Below are positions 1-6,566 of a DNA stretch of 14,530 nucleotides, piece by piece. Numbering within the stretch: position 1 is the first letter of the stretch; each line of letters begins with the position of its first letter. The stretch is taken from the NCBI GenBank assembly GCA_964502465.1, contig CAZCWX010000059.1, positions 1 through 14,530 of the forward strand, read 5' to 3'. This DNA comes from CAZCWX01 sp964502465. Its GTDB lineage: Bacteria; Desulfobacterota; Binatia; Bin18. The translations under genes and the position numbers were made by a program. The notes beneath the pieces were generated by a model. The model worked only from the letters and a program-made list of their open reading frames with translations. It had not been told where the DNA came from and did not search any database.

Positions 1-1
1 G

Positions 2-1207
2 CAAGCGTCGTATCTGTTTTCAGAAATTGCCAAGCGCGTGAACACCTACCAAACCCAACACCCTGACCAGAAGATCATCAGACTCGGTATCGGTGACGTG
101 ACCCGTGCATTGCCAGCCGCTTGCATCGAGGCGTTCCACAAGGCAGTGGACGAGATGGCAAACGATGCGACCTTCCGTGGGTATGGACCTGAGCAAGGCT
201 ATGAGTTTTTGCGCGAGAAAGTTGCGCAGCACGATTTTCAGGCGCGCGGGGCGGATATCTCCGCCGACGAAGTCTTTATTAGCGATGGGGCGAAGTGTGA
301 CACCGGCAATTTTCAAGAATTGTTTGCTTTAGATATTCGCATTGCGGTGCCCGACCCAGTCTATCCAGTCTATGTTGATACCAATGTGATGGCCGGACGG
401 ACTGTAACCTGGAACAATGGTCGCTATGAAGGGTTGGTCTATCTCGAATCGACGCAAGCGAACAACTATGTCCCCGCACTACCAAAGGAAAAGGTTGATT
501 TGATCTATCTCTGTTTTCCGAACAACCCCACAGGGAGCACGATTACCAAAGAACAACTCCGCCCGTGGGTCGAGTATGCCCATGAGCATAAGGCCTTGAT
601 TCTTTATGATGCGGCCTATGTCGAATTCATGCGTGATGACGCTTTGCCGCAAAGTATCTACGAAATTGACGGTGCCCAGGAGGTCGCGGTGGAATTCCGT
701 AGCTTCTCCAAGACTGCCGGTTTTACCGGCACTCGCTGCGCATACACCATCGTGCCAAAGCGCTGCCAGGTGTACGATGCCCAGGGAAAAACGTATTCAC
801 TCCATCCGTTATGGGACCGACGGCAGTCAACGAAGTTTAATGGCGTGTCCTACCCAGTGCAGTGTGCTGCCGAGGCGGTGTTTTCGCCTGAAGGGAAAAA
901 GCAAGCACGCGAATTGAGTGACTATTACCTCGTGAACGCCAAGCTGATTCGCGAGACAATGGGAGAGTTGGGGTTCTCATGTGTTGGGGGCGAGCATGCC
1001 CCATATGTATGGATTCAAACCGGTATGGATTCCTGGGAATTCTTTGATCTCCTGCTGCAAAAGACTGGAGTCGTCTGTACGCCCGGCGCAGGGTTCGGCA
1101 AGTGTGGCGAAGGGTATGTGCGACTCAGCGCCTTCAATAGCCACGAAAACGTCACGTTGGCACTGCAGAGAATTTCTGAGACACTGGGGAGCAGAGAAGA
1201 ACGCTGA
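2..1207 (+). CDS. dapL: LL-diaminopimelate aminotransferase, 5' end cut by window
   Basis: PLP-dependent class I/II aminotransferase that converts tetrahydrodipicolinate directly to LL-2,6-diaminopimelate with glutamate as donor, in the cytosol, for lysine and peptidoglycan synthesis. The frame is open to base 2 and reads A-S-Y-L-F-S-E-I-A-K-R-V, which matches the conserved region just after the start of DapL. The GTG at 38 is therefore an internal valine and the true start lies about 10-20 codons outside the window. Counting from that valine: the family block IIRLGIGDVT (13-22), GYGPEQGYEFLRE (48-60), DPVYPVYVDTNVMAG (106-120), PNNPTG (161-166), and the Schiff-base lysine K225 in SFSKTAGFTGTRC. 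Length is normal for DapL (about 410 residues) once the missing start is added. The stop overlaps the start of lhgO by one base. Function is assigned with high confidence from these motifs. Confidence 0.95.
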   Translation, partial: QASYLFSEIAKRVNTYQTQHPDQKIIRLGIGDVTRALPAACIEAFHKAVDEMANDATFRGYGPEQGYEFLREKVAQHDFQARGADISADEVFISDGAKCDTGNFQELFALDIRIAVPDPVYPVYVDTNVMAGRTVTWNNGRYEGLVYLESTQANNYVPALPKEKVDLIYLCFPNNPTGSTITKEQLRPWVEYAHEHKALILYDAAYVEFMRDDALPQSIYEIDGAQEVAVEFRSFSKTAGFTGTRCAYTIVPKRCQVYDAQGKTYSLHPLWDRRQSTKFNGVSYPVQCAAEAVFSPEGKKQARELSDYYLVNAKLIRETMGELGFSCVGGEHAPYVWIQTGMDSWEFFDLLLQKTGVVCTPGAGFGKCGEGYVRLSAFNSHENVTLALQRISETLGSREER

Positions 1208-2421
1208 TGGCAGATCAGTTTGACCTCACGATTATCGGCGGTGGCATTGTCGGACTGGCGACGGCTTTGGAGATTGTGCAGCAATATCCAAAGGTCAAGC
1301 TGTGTGTCTTGGAGAAAGAAGACCGCCTGGCCGCCCATCAAACCGGCCACAATAGCGGGGTCATCCATTCTGGGATCTACTATAAGCCAGGATCCCTCAA
1401 AGCACAGACGTGTGTCTCGGGCGCGCAAGCCCTGATTGCGTTCTGCGAACAGTACGGCATTCCATATGAGCGCTGCGGGAAAGTAGTGGTGGCCACAGCG
1501 GAGGACGAGCTTCCCCGACTCGAAGAACTCTTCCGTCGCGGGACAGCCAATGGTGTTGTAGGCCTGGAGATGATTGGCCCAGAGCGGCTCCGCGAGATCG
1601 AACCGCACGCGACTGGCATCAAATCTCTATACGTACCGACCACCGGGATCATCGATTTCCCCCGTGTGGCCCACACTTACGCCCATCTTGTGCAAGAACG
1701 CGGTGGGGAGATCCGCACCCGTCACCAGGTGCAGAAGATAGTCCATACACATACAGGAGGCGTGCTGGAGACCTCCCAAGGAGCTGTGCAAAGTCGGTTC
1801 CTTATCAACTGCGGGGGACTGTTCTCTGACCGCCTCGCGCGTATGGCGGGAGCAACTCTTGATCTGCAAATTGTTCCCTTTCGCGGGGAATATTACACGA
1901 TCGCCCCGCAGCGGCGCGGACTCGTCAAAAACTTGATCTATCCCGTTCCAGATCCAGCGCTCCCATTTCTTGGGGTGCATTTCACGCGGACTATTGAGGG
2001 AATGGTGGAAGCTGGCCCCAATGCCGTTCTGGCGTTTGCCCGCGAAGGCTATAGGAAAACAGATATCGTTCTGCATGACTTCCGCGAAACCTTAACATTC
2101 CCAGGCTTTTGGCGTATGGCGCGTAAATACTGGGAAACTGGCCTTGGTGAAATGTACCGTTCGTTCAGTAAACGGGCGTTCTTGCAGGCGCTCCAGCGAC
2201 TCTTACCTGCACTCACCCTTGACGATCTGCAGCCTGGAGGAAGTGGGGTACGGGCGCAGGCGATCGCGACGAATGGTGCACTCGTCGATGATTTTGTGAT
2301 TTCTGTTACTGGCAACATCCTCCATGTCCTCAATGCTCCCTCTCCAGGGGCTACCGCTTCTTTGGCGATTGGTCGGCTGATTGTTGAGAAAGCCGCCCAG
2401 GCGTTCGCGTTGACCAGGTGA
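1207..2421 (+). CDS. lhgO: L-2-hydroxyglutarate oxidase/dehydrogenase (LhgO family)
   Basis: FAD-dependent oxidoreductase of the DAO superfamily that oxidises L-2-hydroxyglutarate to 2-oxoglutarate, passing electrons to oxygen or membrane quinone. Visible motifs: the Rossmann dinucleotide-binding GGGIVG at residues 11-16, the acidic residue ending the second strand (E36 in CVLEKE), and the family block HNSGVIHSGIYYKPGS (48-63). PGGSGVRAQ near the C-terminus is also typical. At 404 residues the length is normal for LhgO. The ATG start shares its A with the dapL stop codon, so translation is probably coupled to dapL; a purine-rich GAGAAG lies about eight bases upstream inside dapL. The pairing with a lysine-synthesis gene is suggestive, because L-2-hydroxyglutarate arises in lysine/glutarate catabolism and by side activity of malate and lactate dehydrogenases. 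The link is inference only. Metabolite repair is the simplest role. Confidence 0.9.
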   Translation: MADQFDLTIIGGGIVGLATALEIVQQYPKVKLCVLEKEDRLAAHQTGHNSGVIHSGIYYKPGSLKAQTCVSGAQALIAFCEQYGIPYERCGKVVVATAEDELPRLEELFRRGTANGVVGLEMIGPERLREIEPHATGIKSLYVPTTGIIDFPRVAHTYAHLVQERGGEIRTRHQVQKIVHTHTGGVLETSQGAVQSRFLINCGGLFSDRLARMAGATLDLQIVPFRGEYYTIAPQRRGLVKNLIYPVPDPALPFLGVHFTRTIEGMVEAGPNAVLAFAREGYRKTDIVLHDFRETLTFPGFWRMARKYWETGLGEMYRSFSKRAFLQALQRLLPALTLDDLQPGGSGVRAQAIATNGALVDDFVISVTGNILHVLNAPSPGATASLAIGRLIVEKAAQAFALTR

Positions 2422-2487
2422 AAACCGCGCAGCGTCTGCTCTTGGTCTGTTCCCACAAAAATTTCCTGGCAACCGGCATGTAAAGGC

Positions 2488-2516
2488 TTGTCAAAAAAGA
2501 AGAAAATCGCTAGAAT
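2488..2516 (+). promoter_or_regulatory. Sigma70-type promoter candidate
   Basis: TTGTCA (2488-2493) and TAGAAT (2511-2516) are separated by exactly 17 bases of A-rich spacer, close to the TTGACA-N17-TATAAT consensus. Transcription would begin near 2523. This is the only strong match seen in the gap and would drive folK with a leader of about 450 bases, or an independent RNA. Confidence 0.55.
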
Positions 2517-2744
2517 GCTGTCCATCTGGAGAGTTGTATGAGGGTTCTAATCAGCCAATCCTCTCGCCTTGCACAATCACCTCTCTCCCCATCTTCTGAA
2601 AAAGAAAAGAAAAGACGACAACCTATCGGTAGAGCGGGGACCCCATCGTCAGCTACTTTGTCTGTTTTTATCAGGGCCCCGCATGGATATTCCTCTGTCA
2701 GTTGCACAAGCCAAATTTTTGCGAAGATGCGAGTGAACGGAACA

Positions 2745-2861
2745 CCAGGGAATAGTTTTAGCCGTGGAAATGGAAGCGTAGGACGCTTGAGACTGACTAT
2801 AGGTCCCGAGCGCCGACGAGAAGCGGCTGCTCGGTTGCCGACCGGCCTCGCTCATCCCTGG
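2745..2861 (+). ncRNA. Possible structured RNA element upstream of folK
   Basis: Nested complementary segments are visible: CCAGGGA (2745-2751) pairs perfectly with TCCCTGG (2855-2861). Inside it a hairpin AAGCGT/ACGCTT (2774-2779 and 2783-2788, three-base loop) sits beside a second stem GAGCG/CGCTC (2808-2812 and 2849-2853), which continues inward with CCG/CGG (2813-2815 and 2843-2845) and CGGC/GCCG (2824-2827 and 2837-2840). This is a closing helix around two arms, the layout of a multi-branch RNA. It does not match the consensus of 6S, SRP, tmRNA, RNase P, cobalamin, THF or GEMM RNAs as far as can be judged by eye. Chance pairing cannot be excluded. Confidence 0.3.
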
Positions 2862-2890
2862 CCCTAAACTCTTGTCTTTTTGAGAAAAAT

Positions 2891-2914
2891 AGGGGGTGTT
2901 CTTCAACATCCCCT
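2891..2914. terminator. Stable hairpin, intrinsic-terminator-like on the minus strand
   Basis: Ten-base stem (2891-2900 with 2905-2914, one G-U wobble) around the tetraloop CTTC. On the minus strand the hairpin is followed by ATTTTT, the form of a rho-independent terminator. On the plus strand it has no T-run and is followed by AGGAGGT. No minus-strand gene that needs it was identified. Confidence 0.4.
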
Positions 2915-2977
2915 GCTGAGAGGAGGTAAACGAGTCCGCCTGAGTTCACACGGCTGTGGCTCAGAGTGGAGAAAAAT

Positions 2978-3481
2978 ATGTTTCACCGGGTCTTTATTGG
3001 TATCGGTTCGAACCTGGGAAACCGTCTCAAGCAATACCGCAGGGCTCTCGACCTGATCGCGGCGTTGCCACACTCTCGTATCGTCAAACAGTCATCTTTA
3101 TACGAGAGCGAGCCGATCGGGGATGCGAAGAACTGGTATGTGAACGGCGTGATCGAAATCGAAACTGACCTGAACCCCGAACAACTCCTGCGCCGTTTGC
3201 AAAAGATCGAACTGGAAATGGGACGGAAGCGGACTACAGGAACGAAAAAATGGTCATCTCGCAAGATCGATCTCGATATTCTATTGTTCGATAGTCAAAC
3301 AATCGATTCTCGCTCTCTGAAGATCCCTCACCCAGAAATGCACACCCGTCGTTTCGTGCTCCTTCCGCTTGCTGAACTGGCACCACACCTCACCCATCCA
3401 CGTTTTGGTGCGACTATCGTCGAACTGTTGTCCAGCTTGAGAGACAATAAGCGAGTCGTGCTCCTGCCCCCTCATACCTAG
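2978..3481 (+). CDS. folK: 2-amino-4-hydroxy-6-hydroxymethyldihydropteridine pyrophosphokinase (HPPK)
   Basis: Transfers pyrophosphate from ATP to 6-hydroxymethyl-7,8-dihydropterin, the step before dihydropteroate synthase in folate synthesis; cytosolic. Counting from the ATG at 2978 (167 residues, normal for FolK): GSNLG at 10-14, SSLYESEPIG at 39-48, the metal-binding signature KWSSRKIDLDILL at 91-103 with aspartates D98 and D100, and the catalytic loop IPHPEMHTRRFVL at 116-128. An in-frame GTG at 2966 would add four residues, but that GTGGAG is itself the ribosome-binding site (GGAG, six bases before ATG 2978), so the ATG is preferred. The gene stands alone rather than in a folate operon, behind a long leader with possible RNA structure. 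The downstream neighbour converges on it, with a hairpin between them. Confidence 0.93.
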   Translation: MFHRVFIGIGSNLGNRLKQYRRALDLIAALPHSRIVKQSSLYESEPIGDAKNWYVNGVIEIETDLNPEQLLRRLQKIELEMGRKRTTGTKKWSSRKIDLDILLFDSQTIDSRSLKIPHPEMHTRRFVLLPLAELAPHLTHPRFGATIVELLSSLRDNKRVVLLPPHT

Positions 3482-3550
3482 AAAGCCCTTGTGGGGGAAG
3501 ATCAGGAAGAGGGGTATGGTATCAGCAGCGCCTTTCACTCCCTCACCCTG

Positions 3551-3575
3551 TCCCTCTTCCGCAAGGGGAGAGGGA
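3551..3575. repeat. GC-rich palindromic intergenic repeat
   Basis: Stem TCCCTCTTCC (3551-3560), loop GCAAG, stem GGGAGAGGGA (3566-3575), pairing over ten bases with one G-U wobble. It is preceded by CCTCACCCTG and followed by ACCCTT. The core is of a kind commonly seen dispersed between genes in many bacterial genomes (the CCCTCTCCCGCAAGGGGAGAGGG type). It lies between convergent genes and could stop transcription from both sides, but there is no T-run. Confidence 0.7.
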
Positions 3576-3622
3576 ACCCTTGCGAGGTGCGGGAAAATTG
3601 GCTTAAGTTGGGACTGGCGTGT

Positions 3623-4126
3623 CTACCCTTCTTCCTCTGCCAAAATCATTTTTACCTGCTCTCCTTGTTCCTGTAGTGCTTGTATCTGGTGGCGAAAGTC
3701 TAAGGTGCCTTCGCTGGCAACCCGCAATCGGTCGGTTTCCTCTACCAGTTTCGCATAGATGGCGAGAAAATTATTGAAGGCATGCAGAGACTGACGCTCT
3801 TCATAGCGTGGACTGACGATCCGTACAAAATCGCGCGCCCGCTCGAGTGGATAAGAAAATTCTTCCATCATGGCTGGGGTTATGGGCCGATGGTCTTCCA
3901 ACATATCTCCCATTTTTTTCGCCATGGAGATGAGGAGATCGACATGCGTGCGCATGAGTTTGCCATATTTCAACCAGTAACAGCCACCGAGCACCAAGGG
4001 GAAAAGAAGAACGAGAGAAAAGACGATTTGCCGCCAACAGGCTCCGCGATTTGGTTGCGGGGCTTGACGATAGGGAGAAAGGCGACCTAACATGCAATGA
4101 TACGGAGTCATAACGCAGTCTCTCAT
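3623..4126 (-). CDS. Small membrane-anchored or lipoprotein of unknown function
   Basis: Not recognised as a named family. With the first ATG (4126) it has 167 residues: a basic, proline-containing N-terminus (1-32), one hydrophobic segment IVFSLVLLFPLVLGGC (34-49), then a hydrophilic, mostly helical domain rich in charged residues (55-165) that ends in a heptad-like stretch (about 145-165). L46-G47-G48-C49 at the end of the hydrophobic segment resembles a lipobox, so it is either a lipoprotein or a single-pass membrane protein with the helical domain outside the cytoplasm. ATGs at codons 6 and 12 are alternative starts; AGGA lies just upstream of the first. The coding pattern looks real: the opposite strand has only shadow frames. 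It is divergent from the PAS/receiver gene with only 46 bases between them, which hints at joint control or function. Confidence 0.7.
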   Translation of the reverse strand: MRDCVMTPYHCMLGRLSPYRQAPQPNRGACWRQIVFSLVLLFPLVLGGCYWLKYGKLMRTHVDLLISMAKKMGDMLEDHRPITPAMMEEFSYPLERARDFVRIVSPRYEERQSLHAFNNFLAIYAKLVEETDRLRVASEGTLDFRHQIQALQEQGEQVKMILAEEEG

Positions 4127-4172
4127 GCAGTCCTATAGGTGGGGAACTGCGTCGAGAGGGGAGTAATACCTC

Positions 4173-5309
4173 ATGGTTCAGCTTCCTACCGTGTATTTCG
4201 AGCGGCTCCTCGAAAGCTCCCTCGATATCGTTATCGCTGTTGATCGCGAAGGGGAAATCATCTTTTACAATGACGGCGCGTGCAAGACCCTCGGGTACAC
4301 TCTCGAGGAGATGCGGGGAAAGCATGTGTCTTCAGTGTACCCAGGATTGAGTGAGGCGCGTCGAGTGATGGCGGCAATGCGGAGCGGAGAATTCGGGGAG
4401 AAGGGTCAGGTTAAGAACTTTGAAACCGTCTTAGTGGATAAAAACGGCGAACAGATTCCGGTCGCGATCTCTGGTTTGCTGATCTACAACGAGACCGGAG
4501 CGGAAATCGGCTCAATTGGGTTTCTGAAAGACTTGCGGGAAATTCGGCGCCGTGACCGACTGGCTACGCTCGGAGAGCTTGCGGTGGGGCTTGCGCATCG
4601 GATCAATAACCCGTTGGAAGTGATTTTTAATAACCTTGATCTCTTGGAGAAGCATATCGCCCTGGTGTGTTCTGATGCCGAGTATCTTGTCGAAGAAGAA
4701 CGAATCGAGTCGATTCAACGCGAGTTAGCCAAAATTCGCATGATTGTGAATCGTATAGACGAAATGGCCCAAGGCGGCCAGTACGGTACCACCGAATATC
4801 TTCATGGTTCCCGTATGGCTGATCTGGGGAATGAAGAACCTTCTCCGGTTCGACAAAACACGGAGGAAAAACTTGCCGCCCGTGCGTTAGCTGGCCTGGC
4901 TATTCTCGTTGTCGATGATGATCTCGGTGTGTGTTATTCGTTGCGTGATCTCTTGCGAGAAGAGGGATGTATCGTCGAGGTGGCAACGAATGGTCTTGAG
5001 GCTCTCAAAGTCCTTGCTCGTCAAAAGGTTGACTTGGTGTTAAGTGACGTTGTGATGCCTGACCTTGATGGATACGATCTCTACAGGGAGATACGCGGAC
5101 GCTATGGTCAGGCGATGCCGGTCGTGCTCATGACGGCATACTTCTACGATAAAGACCATGTCATTAAACGCAGCCGATTCGAGGGCTTGCAAGAGGTCAT
5201 TTTCAAGAAGCCGGTTGATCCGGATCGACTTAAAAGGATCATTCTCAAACGTTGCCGGCCGGAACTGGCGGAGACGATAGGAGATGCGGACTCGAAGGAG
5301 GAGCTGTGA
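4173..5309 (+). CDS. PAS - His-box helix - receiver protein without kinase ATPase domain
   Basis: Cytosolic signalling protein of 378 residues, no membrane segment. An N-terminal PAS domain (about 6-120: SSLDIVIAVDREGEIIFYN, GYTLEEMRGK) should sense a small ligand or redox state. A dimerisation-type helix follows (128-198) with the H-box LGELAVGLAHRINNPLEV, H142 being the position of the phospho-acceptor; the residue after it is Arg, where active kinases have Glu (HEINNPL). Next comes a 44-residue linker (199-242) and then a complete receiver domain (243-362) with acidic pair D249/D250, phospho-acceptor D292 in SDVVMPDLDG, T321 and K346. No HATPase_c domain (N, G1, G2 boxes) is present, and there is no room for one. 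It probably acts as a phosphorylation target or scaffold for other kinases; this is inference. GAGGGGAG precedes the ATG. Its stop overlaps the next gene's GTG start (GTGA). Confidence 0.85.
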   Translation: MVQLPTVYFERLLESSLDIVIAVDREGEIIFYNDGACKTLGYTLEEMRGKHVSSVYPGLSEARRVMAAMRSGEFGEKGQVKNFETVLVDKNGEQIPVAISGLLIYNETGAEIGSIGFLKDLREIRRRDRLATLGELAVGLAHRINNPLEVIFNNLDLLEKHIALVCSDAEYLVEEERIESIQRELAKIRMIVNRIDEMAQGGQYGTTEYLHGSRMADLGNEEPSPVRQNTEEKLAARALAGLAILVVDDDLGVCYSLRDLLREEGCIVEVATNGLEALKVLARQKVDLVLSDVVMPDLDGYDLYREIRGRYGQAMPVVLMTAYFYDKDHVIKRSRFEGLQEVIFKKPVDPDRLKRIILKRCRPELAETIGDADSKEEL

Positions 5310-6433
5310 CACTCCCTGGCTCTGCGACGAGAGAGGGCACCTCTGCTTACAGACAACGGTTCGTTGATATCCTGGCTGCCGAGCACTTTCGTGAAGCCGA
5401 CGGGTTATACCTGTCGTCCATCGGCCTCGGCACCTACCTTGGTGAGGCTGACGCCCAAACTGATGTGCTCTATGAGGAGTCGATCAAGTGTGCCCTGGCA
5501 GGTGGGGTGAACGTACTGGATACGGCCATTAACTACCGAAATCAGAGAAGCGAACGAGTGATCGGTCAGGTTCTGGCGGCGCTTGACCGGGAAAATGGAA
5601 TCAAGCGCGAGGAAGTGATCATTGCGACCAAAGGTGGCTACCTGGCGTTTGATGGCGATATCCCGCCTGATCCACGAGCATATGTGTACGATACCTTTAT
5701 CAAAACCGGCCTTGCGAGCCCGGACGATATTGTCGAGTGGAACTGTATTGCGCCCCGCTATATTGATGATCAGATCGAACGGAGTTTACGTAATCTCAGT
5801 GTGGCAACTATCGATATCTATTATCTACACAACCCTGAAGCGCAGTTGCAGAAATGGTCACGGGCAGAATTTCTTCGCCGAATCGCCGCAGCGTTTACTG
5901 TGCTTGAAGCAAAAGTAGCAGAAGGCAAGATCCGCCGTTACGGGACAGCGACCTGGAACGGTTACCGTCAAGCTCCCACCGTGCGTGATTACCTGTCGCT
6001 TGCCGAGCTCGTGGCCATTGCTGAACAGGTTGGCGGACGGGAGCATCATTTTAAGGTCGTACAACTACCCTACAATCTAGCGATGACCGAAGCCCTGACG
6101 CAACGGAACCAAAAAGGCAAGCAGAGTGGCAATGAGGCGGTGAGCATGCTTGAGGCTGCCCATGACTGGGGCATGATCGTTATGGCTAGCGCCTCAATCT
6201 TGCAGGGAAAACTTGCGCGTCAGCTCCCAGTGGCGATTGAGGAGGCCCTGACAGGTCTTCATTCCGATGTGCAACGGGCTATTCAGTTCACCCGGTCAAC
6301 TCCGGGAATCACGACCGCGCTTATCGGCATGAGGTCAGTCGCCCATGTGGAACAGAATCTTGAGACTGCGAAAGTCGCTCCTGCTTCTTTCACGCAATTC
6401 CGCAAACTGTTTCGTGACCGTTCCTCGCCGTGA
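5306..6433 (+). CDS. Aldo/keto reductase
   Basis: NAD(P)H-dependent oxidoreductase with the aldo/keto reductase TIM barrel. A GTG start at 5306 is chosen because AAGGAGGAG (5295-5303) sits just before it and GTGA overlaps the stop of the upstream gene, giving 375 residues and probable translational coupling. The frame extends further upstream to an ATG at 5252, but those codons lie inside the receiver gene. Catalytic tetrad counted from the GTG: D72 and Y77 (LDTAINYRNQRSE), K109 (ATKGGY), H175 (YYLHNPE). The later barrel strands carry the conserved segments RRYGTATWNGYR and VVQLPYNL. An N-terminal extension of about 30 residues precedes the barrel, and the family range is about 280-370. The substrate cannot be told from sequence. 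The PAS/receiver neighbour may be linked only by operon structure. Confidence 0.88.
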   Translation: MTLPGSATREGTSAYRQRFVDILAAEHFREADGLYLSSIGLGTYLGEADAQTDVLYEESIKCALAGGVNVLDTAINYRNQRSERVIGQVLAALDRENGIKREEVIIATKGGYLAFDGDIPPDPRAYVYDTFIKTGLASPDDIVEWNCIAPRYIDDQIERSLRNLSVATIDIYYLHNPEAQLQKWSRAEFLRRIAAAFTVLEAKVAEGKIRRYGTATWNGYRQAPTVRDYLSLAELVAIAEQVGGREHHFKVVQLPYNLAMTEALTQRNQKGKQSGNEAVSMLEAAHDWGMIVMASASILQGKLARQLPVAIEEALTGLHSDVQRAIQFTRSTPGITTALIGMRSVAHVEQNLETAKVAPASFTQFRKLFRDRSSP

Positions 6434-6439
6434 GTGCGC

Positions 6440-6468
6440 TTGACGATCTGTAGATGAAGGGTTAGAAC
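6440..6468 (+). promoter_or_regulatory. Sigma70-type promoter candidate for pckG
   Basis: TTGACG (6440-6445) and TAGAAC (6463-6468) with a 17-base spacer, starting seven bases after the aldo/keto reductase stop. Transcription would begin near 6475 and the leader would consist almost wholly of the heptamer-repeat hairpin (6484-6550). The -10 box lies in the loop of a separate hairpin (6451-6480). Confidence 0.45.
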
Positions 6469-6480
6469 GACCCGCATCTA
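6451..6480. other. Hairpin after aldo/keto reductase gene
   Basis: TAGATG (6451-6456) pairs with CATCTA (6475-6480), and GGGT (6459-6462) with ACCC (6470-6473), leaving a seven-base loop. No T-run follows on the plus strand, so it is at best a weak terminator for the upstream gene. It overlaps the candidate pckG promoter and could instead be an operator-like palindrome. Confidence 0.4.
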
Positions 6481-6483
6481 AAA

Positions 6484-6550
6484 AGTGAAGAGTAATGAGT
6501 GAAAAGTAAAGAAACTCCACCCTTCAATCCCTCATTCCTCATTCTTCACT
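6484..6550. repeat. Heptamer-period inverted repeat element upstream of pckG
   Basis: Left arm: four degenerate heptamers in phase (AGTGAAG 6484, AGTAATG 6491, AGTGAAA 6498, AGTAAAG 6505). Right arm: TTCAATC 6523, CCTCATT 6530, CCTCATT 6537, CTTCACT 6544. The outer words are perfect complements (6484-6490 with 6544-6550), as are AATGAG (6494-6499) and CTCATT (6531-6536 or 6538-6543), so the element can fold as a hairpin with an 11-base spacer between arms. The right arm ends four bases before the pckG ribosome-binding site. Confidence 0.8.
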
Positions 6551-6566
6551 TCTGGAGGTTCTCGTT

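Larger units (their letters stand above)
2422..2977 (+). other. 556-base gap between lhgO and folK with promoter and structured segments
   Basis: No convincing protein gene is seen here. A 109-codon frame (ATG at 2538, with GGAGAG just upstream) is Ser/Arg/Pro-rich, has no recognisable domain, and is more likely fortuitous. The gap does hold a promoter-like pair (2488-2516), a segment with several nested complementary stems (2745-2861), a strong hairpin (2891-2914) and an orphan ribosome-binding-like AGGAGGT (2921-2927). Together these suggest a transcribed leader or small RNA ahead of folK. Listed to account for the stretch. Confidence 0.5.

Noticed and set aside
1015..2525. Several minus-strand frames of 90-200 codons opposite dapL and lhgO
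   Set aside because: Shadows of two well-supported plus-strand genes.
2627..2652. CGGTAGAGCGGGGACCCCATCG resemblance split over two parts to the 3' half of a GEMM cyclic-di-GMP riboswitch
   Set aside because: The required upstream half (GGGCAAACC and GGGACGCAAAGCC-like segments) is absent, so the likeness is taken as chance.
2538..2867. 109-codon plus-strand frame with GGAGAG before its ATG
   Set aside because: Ser/Arg/Pro-rich translation with no domain or hydrophobic core pattern; the region shows nested base pairing instead. Left as possible but not annotated.
3551..3575. GC-rich palindrome as an intrinsic terminator of folK
   Set aside because: No T-run on either side; the sequence matches a widespread intergenic repeat type, so it is listed as a repeat.
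5252..5305. ATG-initiated 18-residue extension of the aldo/keto reductase
   Set aside because: Lies inside the receiver gene; the GTG at 5306 has a strong ribosome-binding site and a coupled overlap.
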